Positions 25,821 through 35,141 of a DNA stretch of 64,000 nucleotides are shown here, piece by piece. The stretch is from assembly GCA_049965715.1 (NCBI GenBank), contig JBMFWA010000007.1:1-64000 (forward strand), in the 5' to 3' direction. The position numbers and the translations under genes were made by a program. Position 1 is the first letter of the stretch; each line of letters begins with the position of its first letter. This stretch comes from JAKAFX01 sp049965715. Lineage in GTDB: Archaea; Thermoplasmatota; Thermoplasmata; Thermoplasmatales; Thermoplasmataceae. Under the pieces are notes generated by a model. That model was not told the DNA's origin. It saw nothing but the letters and a program-made list of their open reading frames with translations, and made no database searches.

Positions 25821-26555
25821 TTAAATCTTTCCGAGAGAAGTTCCTCGATCCACAACAATTGCCTGGCCATTTATCCCATGAGCCATCTCACTGCATAGGA
25901 ATACCGAAATCATGGCAACCTCGCCTGATTCAAGGGGTTTATTTTCAGCTAATTCCGGGAATTTGAAAGGGAAGTTCTTGAAATAATTATCCTCCCTGGA
26001 CATTGCCCCAGGCATTAGGGCATTGACCCTTATGTTGTATTTTTTGAGTTTTCTTGCGGAACTCCTGGTCAGTTCCTCGATGGCAGATTTGCTCATATTG
26101 TAACCGATGTGGCCTGAAGCAAATATGTGTGGAGACGCGCCCACATTGACAATGGATCCGCCCTCCTTCCTCATAGCCTGACTGAACACATTTATCGCAT
26201 TGTACTGACTCAGCAGATTTGTTCTCAGCAGGGACATCACTTCAGACTCATCTGGAAAATCGTCTGTGTCAGCACTCCATGTTCCTACAGAATTGTGGAG
26301 AAAATCTATTCTTCCATAGTCTTTCAGTATTTTTTCCCTCAGATCCTTCAGATTCTGAAGATCAGAAGCATCGACCCTGTATAGATGAATTGTAGAAGAT
26401 TCAGCCAGGCCATAGCTGTTTCCAGACCTGGAAACAATAGCAACCTTTGCACCAAAATTAATGAACATTCTGGCAGTTGCAATACCCTGGCCGGGGCCAG
26501 CACCAAGTATCACAGCAGTCTTCCCTGCAACCGAATCTCTTATCAAATCTACCAT
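25821..26555 (-). CDS. Short-chain dehydrogenase/reductase
   Basis: A 244-residue classical-type SDR. The cofactor motif is LGAGPGQGIATA (a variant of TGxxxGxG, with alanine replacing threonine). It has NSVGTWSA in place of NNAG, the catalytic serine in VNVGASPH, and the Tyr-x-x-x-Lys in GYNMSKSAIEEL. RVNALMPGAM follows. The substrate is unknown. The start codon at 26555 lies 74 bases downstream of the Lhr stop on the same strand. About 190 bases without a convincing gene separate it from the P5C dehydrogenase start. Confidence 0.83.
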   Translation of the reverse strand: MVDLIRDSVAGKTAVILGAGPGQGIATARMFINFGAKVAIVSRSGNSYGLAESSTIHLYRVDASDLQNLKDLREKILKDYGRIDFLHNSVGTWSADTDDFPDESEVMSLLRTNLLSQYNAINVFSQAMRKEGGSIVNVGASPHIFASGHIGYNMSKSAIEELTRSSARKLKKYNIRVNALMPGAMSREDNYFKNFPFKFPELAENKPLESGEVAMISVFLCSEMAHGINGQAIVVDRGTSLGKI

Positions 26556-26628
26556 ATTTGCTCATTCGCAGCCTGTATTAATGATTTGCCACAATTTCCA
26601 GATAATTCATGGAATCCAGGCTTAAGGA

Positions 26629-29600
26629 TCAGTTAAAAGTTACCGCGTGTCCAAGCAGATTCATTTCTTTCCTGATCTGATCCCTGTAAGTTCTGTCACC
26701 AACTATTTTTCTGACATCGATCAATCTTCCTTTTTTTCTTCCTGAAAAGGCTATTTTTAATTCTCCATCCGTCAGGTAATAGAACATATTTCCGGAACCG
26801 AACCTTGATTTTATGTAATCATTGAAATATAGCGATATCAAATCCTTGGGGCTTATTATTATTGAGACACTGTCCTTTTTCTGAGGTTTTCCGTTCTTTC
26901 TGGCCAGGTCGGGACATGCGTACACTATTCTTCCCATATCCGGGGAAATGAATTCCTCCACAGCACCCTCTTTGATCAATTTTTCTATAAGTGTGGAAAA
27001 CTCCTCATCCTGGATTGGCCCAATCATTCTTTCCAGTCTGTCATAATCGAAAAATCCCAGGAGCTTGAGTATTTCCCTGAGAATGAGTTCAATGGCCTCA
27101 AGCCTTTTGAATTTTTCTGGCACATATATAAATTTATGATCTGAATCCTTTGCAAGAACGCACATTTCGTAAAGCCTTTTAATCAGTGCTCTTGATCCAA
27201 GAACACCTGTCTTCAGGTTGCGCAAAATCTCCATTTCCCCGACGCTTCCATTTTCCAGAACGATCCTTATGACTTCCCGGTCATTCTGTGTTAACTGGTA
27301 GTTTCTCAAAGCCCTGAAGAGGGAAGCAGCCTCGATTGTACCCATGGCATTGATGTGATACGGTCCGTAGAAGGTGAAAAGCAGCTTTGATCGAAAATAG
27401 CTGTCAAGCATCGGCCCCTTGAGTCCAAGCAGAGACCCCTCAATGTCATTCCTGATGCCAAGATATCTCTCCTTGAGGAAGGGATACATTGATGACTTCT
27501 GCCTTGAGAAAGAGAGAAAACGTCCTGCCGCATAGAGAAGAAGCCCGGATTCTGTGAGTTCCAACATGGGCATGTTACTTATTGAAATGTACTGTCCCAT
27601 GGTACTTTCGCCCAGATTTGCGGCCTGTTCCACGATTTCAGGTTCTCCGGATGCCAGAGCAGCCTTGATGTGGTTGTATTCCATGGCTTCCTTCAGGGTG
27701 GATATGAACTCTGTGAGATCAGTTTTAACCTCCAGATTCGAAATGACAATGATCTGCCTGTTATTGTCCATGGTAAAATCAGCCACTTCGTGTCCTCTGG
27801 CAATTATCCTGGCATTGAGACCGGTGTACCCAAAATAATTTCCCTCAAAATAGACAGAGCTGGGATCTTTCATGGTCAGAAGCATTGAGTTTCTGTCGGC
27901 ATGAATTTTTTCCGTCCCGTAGTAAATCTCACCATTCCTGTAGGACTGTTCAACGTTCATCCTTGAGAGTACAGTGGGGTTGAACCAGAAATTATTCCTT
28001 ATCTCTTTGATGGATATGGGACCATATAGCTTGAGAATAACGCGAATGGCATCTTCCTGGGGTATGGGATCGGAGAAACCTAGAAACTCGACGAAAGTTC
28101 TGTCATCATTTCTCCTTATGACTCCCCTGTATTCCATGATAGATAGGGACTGCCTCAGGGTCCTTCTTTCCATTCCAGTGAACTTTTCAAGGTCCTTCTC
28201 CGTGTTTACGCCCTTCTGTATCATAGAGAAGAGTTCATTCTCGCTTTCCGACGCATTCTCATACCTGAGGGAGTGCAGCGCAGTAACGAGCTCCCTGCTG
28301 ACATAGCAATCGCGTTTCTTTATCATTCTGGTTTTCATGATTTTTCCGCTGAGAACCAGATCATCGATACGTGATTCAGTCGCAGCAGGCACACGCTGTC
28401 TCAGATCCCAGAAGTCACAGAAGAATCCCAGGTTGTCGAAATATTCCTCCTCGCTCCTGAAGACTCTCAAAAATTTGTCCACTCTAGAACTGGTCACATC
28501 TATCTTTTCAAGTGAAAGCATGTTCTCAAGGTCAGACTTAAGGATGTACTGTTTAGAGAACACCGGGGTAATATAGTCGTATATAACCAGCCCAGATCCC
28601 ACAAGTTTATTAAGTGAATTCTCAACCAGCGAAGAATCAATGGGTATCTTTATCAGGATCTCATCAAGGGTCTGCGGTCCGTAACTCCCAAGGACCTTTA
28701 TAAGAGCATTCTTAAGTGCATCACCAAATTCTGCTGTTGATCTTATAATATTCTTGCTATACTTTGTTATCCCTGATTCAACAGTTCTGTTAATTAGATA
28801 GGCAGATTCCATCTTTATTATCATGTTCTTGAGATCATTTTCCTCAAGACCGGTCTTTGCCTTCAACTCATTGAATGATGACTCGCTGCATGCATCCAGA
28901 AATTCAATCTCCGCCTCCTCCAATCTCACATCCTTCCGGAAAAGTGCGTAACACAGGTCATAATTTCTCCTTGAGGCCCACTGAACACCTCTTACAAACA
29001 CCGATAGTAACTCTCCAGCAGCCATCTTTTCCTCCATAAGATCGGTAACTGGAATTGAGGAATAAGGAGCAGGAGAATTGAACCTGGACTTGAATGGATC
29101 AATGTACAGAAAGTGATCCATAAATAGATCGATATCTGTTGCTGAACCTATCTTGGGGACCTTATCGAGAAAATATCTCTCAGAAATCTTTGAGTCTTGA
29201 ATCAGGAATCTGATCTCCTGCCCACCATACATCTTGTCTATGATTTTGCTCTGCAGTTCCTTAAGAAGCTTTGATCGGTCTTCCATAAGGACAATGTCAG
29301 ATATTCCCGAAATGATGATACCATGGCTGAATGGCGAGGTATCTGATCTGTAGTCATTGATCTGGTACTTCTTCCTGTCGATCACCTCTTCAACATATTT
29401 CACGGCCCTTGGCACATCCATCATATCGTTGAAAATTTCGTTGAAAGTTTCCTTGATCACCGGGAAATTATCAATATCCTCCAGTGACCGGAGTAATTTG
29501 TCGCTCCTCAATTGCTGTCTCGCAACAGAAATATCATAACCTTTGTATTTCCTGAGAATCATCAAAGATCTGGAGGCACAGTGGCGGAATCTCTGTTTGA

Positions 29601-31776
29601 ATACTTCTGTGTTGGTTATGGAACGTTTGACAAAATCCACGGTATTTTCTGCGTTGAGTATATTTGTCATGGCCTTCAGTGGAATTTTTTTTGGATAGGT
29701 GAGCATAAATCCATCATCAGTTACCGTGACTCTTGTGCTGACGGAATACTTATTTGAGATTGCCAGAGCATAGGCTCTCGACAGAGCATCGTTAAGTCTG
29801 CGCCCCAGAGGAATATGAAAAATTGCGTTGTAGTTTTCCTGATCATCCACATAGCCTTCCACAAGCAGCTTTCTTTCTGTTGGAACCGAGAATTCCATCT
29901 GTGCTCTTATGTAGGATTTCAGGCTGTTGGCTCCGAATTCGTCCAGATGGTAGTCCTTCATAAGCCACTCGTCGACATTCTCTCCGCCCTTTATCCGCTT
30001 CTCGGCCTCATCCCTGAACGTGCCGATCAAAACCCCAAGATCGTAACTCCTGGGAAGAAGTTCACCTGTCCATGAGGGAACTGTTGGCCTCATCCCGACG
30101 GCTTCCTTCACAATAACTCTGTTTCTGGAAGTTCTAAGGAACATGTAGGTTCTCGCACCAAGAACAAAAACATCCCCGGTCTTGAGCCTCTCAACGAATT
30201 TATCACTTAGCTGACCAAGCTGCTTCCCCCGTTCATTGATAACATGAAAGTCAGATTCGTCTGGAATAGTACCTATATTCATGAAGTAAATCATCCTGGA
30301 GCTCTTCTTTTTTCCAAAGGTATTATTTTCGCGATCGTACCAGATCTTGCCATATATCCCGCCGCTTTCCATGCTTCCAGAAAGATAGTCAAGTGTTGAG
30401 ATGTAATCCTCTTTGCTAAGGGTGCTGTATGAGTATGAACGGGTGATCAGTTTGAATGCCTCGTCAACATCCCACTGCTTCTCGAGTGACATTCCCACCA
30501 GGACCTGTGCCAGTACATCCAGCGGGTTGCGCGGGATAACCACCTTGTCTATTTCTCTGTCATATGCGGCTTTTGTAAGAACTGCACATTCCATAAGATC
30601 GTCAAGATCAAAGATTACAAACCTTCCCTTGGAAAGTTCGTTAATTCCATGGCCGGATCTTCCGATTCTCTGCAGTCCCTTCGATACCGACTTAGGGCTG
30701 CCTATCTGCACAACCAGATCAATATATCCTATGTCAATGCCGAGTTCCAGGGAAGTAGATGTTATAACGCACTTCAGTTCTCCCCTCTTGAGTTTGTTTT
30801 CAACATCGATTCTGGTCTCCTTGCCAAGAGAGGAGTGATGAGCCTCAATACTCTCTATACCCCTGGCTTTCAGACGGATCGCCACATGTTCTGTCGAAGA
30901 CCTGGTGTTTGTGAATATAAGCGTCGTTTTATGCGTCTCTATAAGTTCAGCAAGAATATCGTACATCTTGTCGTTTGCCACTTCAGAACTGGCCTGTGTG
31001 AGATCCTTGACGGGAGTGATCGTGCTCAGATCAAGGAATCTTTTTGTATCGACATCGACAATCTGGAAAGGTCTCATCCTGTCTTCTGAAAAACCACAGA
31101 GGTAATTGCCGATGGTTTCCAGAGGAGCCTGAGTGGCGGAAAGTCCTATCCTGACAAGACCATTTGTAAGGCTTTCAAGTCTTTCCAGGTTTATGGAAAG
31201 AAGTGACCCACGCTTTGTGGCAGATACTTCATGAATTTCATCAACAACAAGATACCTGACGCTGGAAAGCTTTTCCCTGAACTTCGGCGCAGACAGAACA
31301 AGTGAAAGCGATTCTGGTGTTGTGATAAAAATATGAGGCGGTTTTCGCAGCATCTTCTGCCTTTCATTCTGTGGGGTATCGCCAGATCTTACAGCCACCC
31401 TTATCTTCGGAAACGGCTCGGTTTTGCTGTCGAGGATACTGTATATCTCCTCAAGCGGCGTTTTCAGATTTTTATCAATGTCATTCGCCAGTGCTTTGAG
31501 TGGGCTTATATAAACACAGTAAATTTTATCCTCAAGTGTGCCTGATCTTGCCATCAGGAAAAGTTCGTTGATGATAGCAAGGAATCCTGTGAGGGTCTTT
31601 CCCGTTCCTGTCGGACTTGAAACAAGAACATTGTTCTTAGCGTGAATCAATGGAATAGCACGTCTCTGTGGTTCTGTGAGTGAGGTATATTTCGAATTGA
31701 ACCACTGTGCAATGACAGGATCAAGAAACGGTAATTCATCTTCTACCCTGTAGAATTGCTTTCCTGCAGTTTCCAT
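26629..31776 (-). CDS. lhr: ATP-dependent DNA helicase, Lhr family, very long
   Basis: A superfamily 2 helicase of 1715 residues, much longer than the roughly 850-900-residue archaeal Lhr core. The core has SPTGTGKT (residues 54-61), ITTPESL, DEIH (179-182), SATQAPLETI, TNTRSSTE and QRIGRSGHG, followed by the winged-helix and Lhr-specific domains. From about residue 900 on there are repeated winged-helix-like units, such as FNELKAKTGLEENDLKNMI, LGSYGPQTLDEILIKI, EKFTGMERRTLRQSL and LKLYGPISIKEIRNNF. The very C-terminus has SIIISPKDLISLYF. Lhr enzymes unwind DNA and RNA:DNA hybrids in repair. A TATA box TATATAAAAATAG precedes the start. Confidence 0.88.
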   Translation of the reverse strand: METAGKQFYRVEDELPFLDPVIAQWFNSKYTSLTEPQRRAIPLIHAKNNVLVSSPTGTGKTLTGFLAIINELFLMARSGTLEDKIYCVYISPLKALANDIDKNLKTPLEEIYSILDSKTEPFPKIRVAVRSGDTPQNERQKMLRKPPHIFITTPESLSLVLSAPKFREKLSSVRYLVVDEIHEVSATKRGSLLSINLERLESLTNGLVRIGLSATQAPLETIGNYLCGFSEDRMRPFQIVDVDTKRFLDLSTITPVKDLTQASSEVANDKMYDILAELIETHKTTLIFTNTRSSTEHVAIRLKARGIESIEAHHSSLGKETRIDVENKLKRGELKCVITSTSLELGIDIGYIDLVVQIGSPKSVSKGLQRIGRSGHGINELSKGRFVIFDLDDLMECAVLTKAAYDREIDKVVIPRNPLDVLAQVLVGMSLEKQWDVDEAFKLITRSYSYSTLSKEDYISTLDYLSGSMESGGIYGKIWYDRENNTFGKKKSSRMIYFMNIGTIPDESDFHVINERGKQLGQLSDKFVERLKTGDVFVLGARTYMFLRTSRNRVIVKEAVGMRPTVPSWTGELLPRSYDLGVLIGTFRDEAEKRIKGGENVDEWLMKDYHLDEFGANSLKSYIRAQMEFSVPTERKLLVEGYVDDQENYNAIFHIPLGRRLNDALSRAYALAISNKYSVSTRVTVTDDGFMLTYPKKIPLKAMTNILNAENTVDFVKRSITNTEVFKQRFRHCASRSLMILRKYKGYDISVARQQLRSDKLLRSLEDIDNFPVIKETFNEIFNDMMDVPRAVKYVEEVIDRKKYQINDYRSDTSPFSHGIIISGISDIVLMEDRSKLLKELQSKIIDKMYGGQEIRFLIQDSKISERYFLDKVPKIGSATDIDLFMDHFLYIDPFKSRFNSPAPYSSIPVTDLMEEKMAAGELLSVFVRGVQWASRRNYDLCYALFRKDVRLEEAEIEFLDACSESSFNELKAKTGLEENDLKNMIIKMESAYLINRTVESGITKYSKNIIRSTAEFGDALKNALIKVLGSYGPQTLDEILIKIPIDSSLVENSLNKLVGSGLVIYDYITPVFSKQYILKSDLENMLSLEKIDVTSSRVDKFLRVFRSEEEYFDNLGFFCDFWDLRQRVPAATESRIDDLVLSGKIMKTRMIKKRDCYVSRELVTALHSLRYENASESENELFSMIQKGVNTEKDLEKFTGMERRTLRQSLSIMEYRGVIRRNDDRTFVEFLGFSDPIPQEDAIRVILKLYGPISIKEIRNNFWFNPTVLSRMNVEQSYRNGEIYYGTEKIHADRNSMLLTMKDPSSVYFEGNYFGYTGLNARIIARGHEVADFTMDNNRQIIVISNLEVKTDLTEFISTLKEAMEYNHIKAALASGEPEIVEQAANLGESTMGQYISISNMPMLELTESGLLLYAAGRFLSFSRQKSSMYPFLKERYLGIRNDIEGSLLGLKGPMLDSYFRSKLLFTFYGPYHINAMGTIEAASLFRALRNYQLTQNDREVIRIVLENGSVGEMEILRNLKTGVLGSRALIKRLYEMCVLAKDSDHKFIYVPEKFKRLEAIELILREILKLLGFFDYDRLERMIGPIQDEEFSTLIEKLIKEGAVEEFISPDMGRIVYACPDLARKNGKPQKKDSVSIIISPKDLISLYFNDYIKSRFGSGNMFYYLTDGELKIAFSGRKKGRLIDVRKIVGDRTYRDQIRKEMNLLGHAVTFN

Positions 31777-31861
31777 TTTTTTTAATCTGAGTCTTAGTCT
31801 ATTTTTATATATAACAATTGTGTAACTGCCAGAGTCCGGAAACCATCTATTGTGAGCGCAT

Positions 31862-32965
31862 TCACAATGTATGGGCTGTCTTCAGATAGCTTATTCTCGA
31901 CAGGTTTCTAGCTATGAGGTCCAGGTCTCTGTTCTCATGTTTAAGATTACCAAGCACCTCATTGTAGAATTCTATGCACCTGTCATAATCAGTGTAGTTC
32001 ACAGGTTTGGGTATGCCATCTTTTCCTCCAAGGGCGAACGAAAATTTCACCGGATCAACATATGACGGCGCATCACCATACACGATCTCTGCAAGGTAAG
32101 AAATTGCCCTGAGAGTTGACTTACCCACGCCAGGGATGGAAACGAGCTGGGTAAAATTTTCAGGAGAATACTCATAAACGCTCCTGAGTTTTTTCCAGCT
32201 TATCCTGACATTCAGATCCAGGACTCCTCTGTCCAGGTTGAAATTATCCAGGGTTCGCTGTCCACCGTAACCAAACCTGTTTACCAGATTATCAGTTCTC
32301 TCGGAGGCTATTTCAACCATTGATCTGCGATTTTCCTCACTCCTGGCGGTGGAAAGATCCAGAACCCTTGGCTCGATTTTCTCAGCTGATAAACCGTTCC
32401 TGGAATCATTCAAGAGGTCGGATGATCTGTCATATATCCAGTGATATCTTCTGGCCATCCTTTCTGTTCCGTTCATCCCCTGCTGTACAATGGACCATCT
32501 TCCTTCATAATCAGACATGATAAATTGCATGTACAGGTCAAAACCATCCTGCAACAGGTTCTGGTCAACCCTGGCGATTGATTTAGCCTTCGCCTTTAGC
32601 GAAAGCGCATACTGATCACTCACATTTCCGGAGTTTACAAGTGTCCGTAACTCATCTGAAAGAGCAGACATCTTTACCCCCTTGCCTCCAAGAACGACCA
32701 CATCCCCGGGATTTTTTAAAAAATATTCCTTCAGGGCCCCCATTGTTGTTGTGGTCGTGCCGCTTGAGTTCCAGTCAAAACCTATCGCAAGAGAAAGGGA
32801 GTGGAACCAGAATGGATCGGATATTTTCTCTATTAGGGTGCGGGTTCCAAATTTCTCTATTATGAGACTGGAAAGAACTCCACCAAGGTTAACCATTCTC
32901 TTGAAAAGATATGGTGGAGGGTGGCCGAAATGGAGCGGAAGAATCGAGGAACCGGATTTTCCCAT
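31862..32965 (-). CDS. DUF763 family protein, 367 aa
   Basis: A 367-residue protein with the DUF763 pattern: an N-terminal SILPLHFGHPPPYLFKRMV, LSLAIGFDWNSSGTTTT, a central YHWIYDRSSDL, and LVSIPGVGKSTLRAISYLAEIVYG with a helix-hairpin-helix-like glycine-rich turn. PVKFSFALGGKDGIPKPV near residues 305-322 is a hallmark. The family is found in many archaea and some thermophilic bacteria and has no established function; the HhH-like segment suggests nucleic-acid binding. It starts 24 bases after S27ae and is probably the end of the rpo7 operon; lhr follows on the same strand after its own promoter. Confidence 0.85.
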   Translation of the reverse strand: MGKSGSSILPLHFGHPPPYLFKRMVNLGGVLSSLIIEKFGTRTLIEKISDPFWFHSLSLAIGFDWNSSGTTTTTMGALKEYFLKNPGDVVVLGGKGVKMSALSDELRTLVNSGNVSDQYALSLKAKAKSIARVDQNLLQDGFDLYMQFIMSDYEGRWSIVQQGMNGTERMARRYHWIYDRSSDLLNDSRNGLSAEKIEPRVLDLSTARSEENRRSMVEIASERTDNLVNRFGYGGQRTLDNFNLDRGVLDLNVRISWKKLRSVYEYSPENFTQLVSIPGVGKSTLRAISYLAEIVYGDAPSYVDPVKFSFALGGKDGIPKPVNYTDYDRCIEFYNEVLGNLKHENRDLDLIARNLSRISYLKTAHTL

Positions 32966-32989
32966 TGGATGATAAAGTGTTTATTGTAA

Positions 32990-33172
32990 TTACTGTTTCT
33001 GTTTTTTCTCAGGCGATTTCTCTTTCTTCTTGAATTCAGTATATCCGCACTTTCCGCATGTGTAACGGTCCTCGTGTTCAGCAAGGAAAACACCGGGGCC
33101 GCATTTTGGGCAGAATCTCCTCTGTCTGATCAGCTTATCATTCTCAACCTTGTATATTTCTCTCTTCATCAT
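32990..33172 (-). CDS. rps27ae: Ribosomal protein S27ae
   Basis: A zinc-ribbon protein of the small subunit, 60 residues: YKVENDKLIRQRRFCPKCG, then YTCGKCGYTEF, and a lysine-rich tail. The four cysteines are intact. It follows S24e with a 2-base gap, the standard archaeal arrangement. Two adjacent ATG codons are possible starts. Confidence 0.95.
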   Translation of the reverse strand: MMKREIYKVENDKLIRQRRFCPKCGPGVFLAEHEDRYTCGKCGYTEFKKKEKSPEKKQKQ

Positions 33173-33174
33173 AT

Positions 33175-33474
33175 TTATTCAGCCTTCTTTTCCTTCAGAC
33201 CGTTTCTCAACAGTTCATAGTCGGGCTCGAACAGCATTGCGCTTTCCTTGTCCTCATAGATCTTTGAGTAGCCTGTTGCTTCGTTTCTTCCGGTTTCCTG
33301 TTTAATTGAATCCACTATTACAAGCTCTTTCTTGGAGCCAGTGTTCTTGGCAATAAGATCCCTTACAGTATCTCTCTTGGGTGTTCCAGCTTTATCAAAA
33401 GTGATTGTGAATCTTATCTCCTTTCTCTTCAGGAGCTTGTTTTCTTTAGTCTCTTCTATCTTTATGTCTACCAT
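33175..33474 (-). CDS. rps24e: Ribosomal protein S24e
   Basis: A small-subunit protein of 99 residues with the usual ETKENKLLKRKEIRFTITFD, TPKRDTVRDLIAKNTGSKKELVIV and the central ETGRNEATGYSKIYEDKES. It overlaps the 3' end of the dephospho-CoA kinase gene by 7 bases, in the order rpo7-spt4-kinase-S24e-S27ae. Confidence 0.96.
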   Translation of the reverse strand: MVDIKIEETKENKLLKRKEIRFTITFDKAGTPKRDTVRDLIAKNTGSKKELVIVDSIKQETGRNEATGYSKIYEDKESAMLFEPDYELLRNGLKEKKAE

Positions 33475-33974
33475 ATTACCCTCATCCTATTCATCAGATC
33501 AATTGTATATTCCTTGACTCTGTCATCGATCTCTATGCAAGCAATACCAATATCTGGCACGCCGTATGTCACGAGTGTATTTTGATCTGCATAAAAAATT
33601 ATTGGTATTACACTGAGATCCTCCTCACCACTTACCTCAATTCTGGTTTTTTTTCCGCTGGACAAAGCTGACTTTATTCCCTCCATCAGTTCATAGGTTA
33701 TGTATCCGGGCGGATTGTCAATCATCAATGAACCAGGCTCATGCTTAAAAGTCCCGTTTGAAACTCGTTTAGTCTTAAGATCAACCACCTCAAGCAAGAG
33801 GTCGATTCCTTTTCTCTTCAGGACTTCTGCAGTTACATCTCCAACAGCCACAATTTTTTTCCTTGAAGAATAAGAAGCTATTTCATCCACAGTGCAAATC
33901 CTGTGTTTAACTGATGCAATCTCGTTTCTTATATTCAGGTCAATAAAAAGCTTACTGCCTGACTTTAATTGCAT
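33468..33974 (-). CDS. GTP-dependent dephospho-CoA kinase (DUF359)
   Basis: A 168-residue protein of the archaeal DUF359 family, shown in other archaea to phosphorylate dephospho-CoA with GTP, the last step of CoA synthesis. Visible motifs are VAVGDVTAEVL, VVDLKTKR, ARG-less NPPGYITYEL, VSGEEDLSVIP and YGVPDIGIACIEID, matching the conserved acidic positions of the family. It overlaps spt4 by 23 bases and S24e by 7 bases. The position between spt4 and S24e is also seen in other archaea. Confidence 0.88.
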   Translation of the reverse strand: MQLKSGSKLFIDLNIRNEIASVKHRICTVDEIASYSSRKKIVAVGDVTAEVLKRKGIDLLLEVVDLKTKRVSNGTFKHEPGSLMIDNPPGYITYELMEGIKSALSSGKKTRIEVSGEEDLSVIPIIFYADQNTLVTYGVPDIGIACIEIDDRVKEYTIDLMNRMRVIW

Positions 33975-34146
33975 ATTTCCCCGGTTCAGTAATGCCGCTA
34001 GATTTTGCCAGCAGTGAATGTGCCGGTTCGTTCACCATTAAAAATCCAAACCACTCCTCAGTGGTTTTCTCCTCCGGATGATATATGCAGTTCTTGTCAA
34101 CGGTTAATCTTTTGCATTTTTTGCAGGCTCTATAAATCTGTTTCAA
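33952..34146 (-). CDS. spt4: Transcription elongation factor Spt4 (RpoE'')
   Basis: A 64-residue zinc protein that pairs with Spt5/NusG to make RNA polymerase processive. CKKCKRL and NCIYHPEEKTTEEWFGFLMV carry the zinc-binding pattern, in which the fourth ligand is not a classical cysteine (C-x2-C, C and possibly His). The ending AKSSGITEPGKYAIKVR is typical. It starts 11 bases after rpo7. Confidence 0.93.
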   Translation of the reverse strand: MKQIYRACKKCKRLTVDKNCIYHPEEKTTEEWFGFLMVNEPAHSLLAKSSGITEPGKYAIKVRQ

Positions 34147-34157
34147 TGGAAGTCACC

Positions 34158-34733
34158 CTACGCCTCGTTTTTCTTCTGGACCAGCCACTCTAACTTGCCC
34201 AGTCCCGTTTGCTTCATAGTCAGTCCAATTTTACTGTCTTCAAGAGATGAAGAGGAAAGGTTCATCGCAACAATTCTCACTCTCACCTTGTCATTGATCT
34301 TCAAGTCACGTTTTGTATCCTTACCTATGAATCTCTGGTTGTTAAGATCCAGATCTATTCTATCATCCATAATTTGACTGATGTGCAGCAACCCGTCAAA
34401 TGGCCCGAATCTCACGAATGCACCAAATTTCTGCACAGATACGACAATTCCCTCCACTACTTCCTGTAAATTAGGTTCATAACCAAGGGCCTTGTAATGA
34501 ATGGTTTGATAAACTCCACCGTCACCGTGAACAATGCTGCCTTCACCTACCATTCTAATCTCCGTGACGGAGACTATGAAACATTTTTTGACACTCGACG
34601 AGTCATCCACAACATCCAGGAGTTTACCTTCTATTGACGACTTTGCAACATCCAACACTGAACTTTCATAATCACCTGATAACTTGTCAGGCGGAACCCT
34701 TGCAATATAATCATCCTCTACTATAACGTACAT
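34158..34733 (-). CDS. rpo7: RNA polymerase subunit Rpo7 (RpoE')
   Basis: The stalk subunit of archaeal RNA polymerase, 191 residues. An N-terminal tip domain begins with IVEDDYIARVPPD and contains VTEIRMVGEGSIVHGDGGVYQTIHYKA interrupted by a beta turn. The C-terminal S1 OB fold has VEGIVVSVQKFGAFVRFGPFDGLLHISQI. It leads an operon with spt4, dephospho-CoA kinase, S24e, S27ae and probably DUF763. A TATA-like ATTAATATAAGG is found upstream. Confidence 0.95.
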   Translation of the reverse strand: MYVIVEDDYIARVPPDKLSGDYESSVLDVAKSSIEGKLLDVVDDSSSVKKCFIVSVTEIRMVGEGSIVHGDGGVYQTIHYKALGYEPNLQEVVEGIVVSVQKFGAFVRFGPFDGLLHISQIMDDRIDLDLNNQRFIGKDTKRDLKINDKVRVRIVAMNLSSSSLEDSKIGLTMKQTGLGKLEWLVQKKNEA

Positions 34734-35141
34734 TTTTACCGTTTATGCGTTTGTGCCTTATATTAATTTCTTAAGAATAAAGCGACTGACCGCTGTGTGT
34801 GAATAGTGGCCTTTTCAAAGGAATGAAATTGCTTTACCAATGACTGAAACCATGTTTTTTCATAAAGAGAGGTGAAGGAAACATGTCTTGTATATGGTAT
34901 TTTGTATTATGACTTCTAAATATCTGTCCAGCATACTCGAGCATAAATTGGGATGGGCAGTTTTTGATTCACAGAAGCATTGGACATACGTACTATGGTA
35001 AATGGATTCTTCCATGGGATTGTGGAAGAGATTTCGTTTAAATAGGTTCAATAGGCAGGATGGGAACAGTGTGTTCCGTTATAAGACGACCTTTTTATAT
35101 ACAGAATAAATAATATACACTCTCGCTAAGGTGTACAAATC
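34734..35141. other. Intergenic stretch, no convincing gene
   Basis: About 400 bases between the divergent rpo7 and the membrane protein gene. The two promoters lie at its ends (ATTAATATAAGG on the minus strand; TTTTATATACAG near 35090 on the plus strand). A small hairpin, CTTCCA and TGGAAG with an 8-base loop, sits at 35009-35028. Short ORFs on both strands have no recognisable product, and I do not call them. Confidence 0.5.

Noticed and set aside
25667..25870. 67-codon minus-strand ORF after the SDR gene
   Set aside because: Overlaps the end of the SDR gene in another frame and shows no family features.
34860..35051. 63-codon minus-strand ORF in the rpo7 upstream region
   Set aside because: Rich in rare residue patterns, without start signal or recognisable motif; lies in an AT-rich promoter region.
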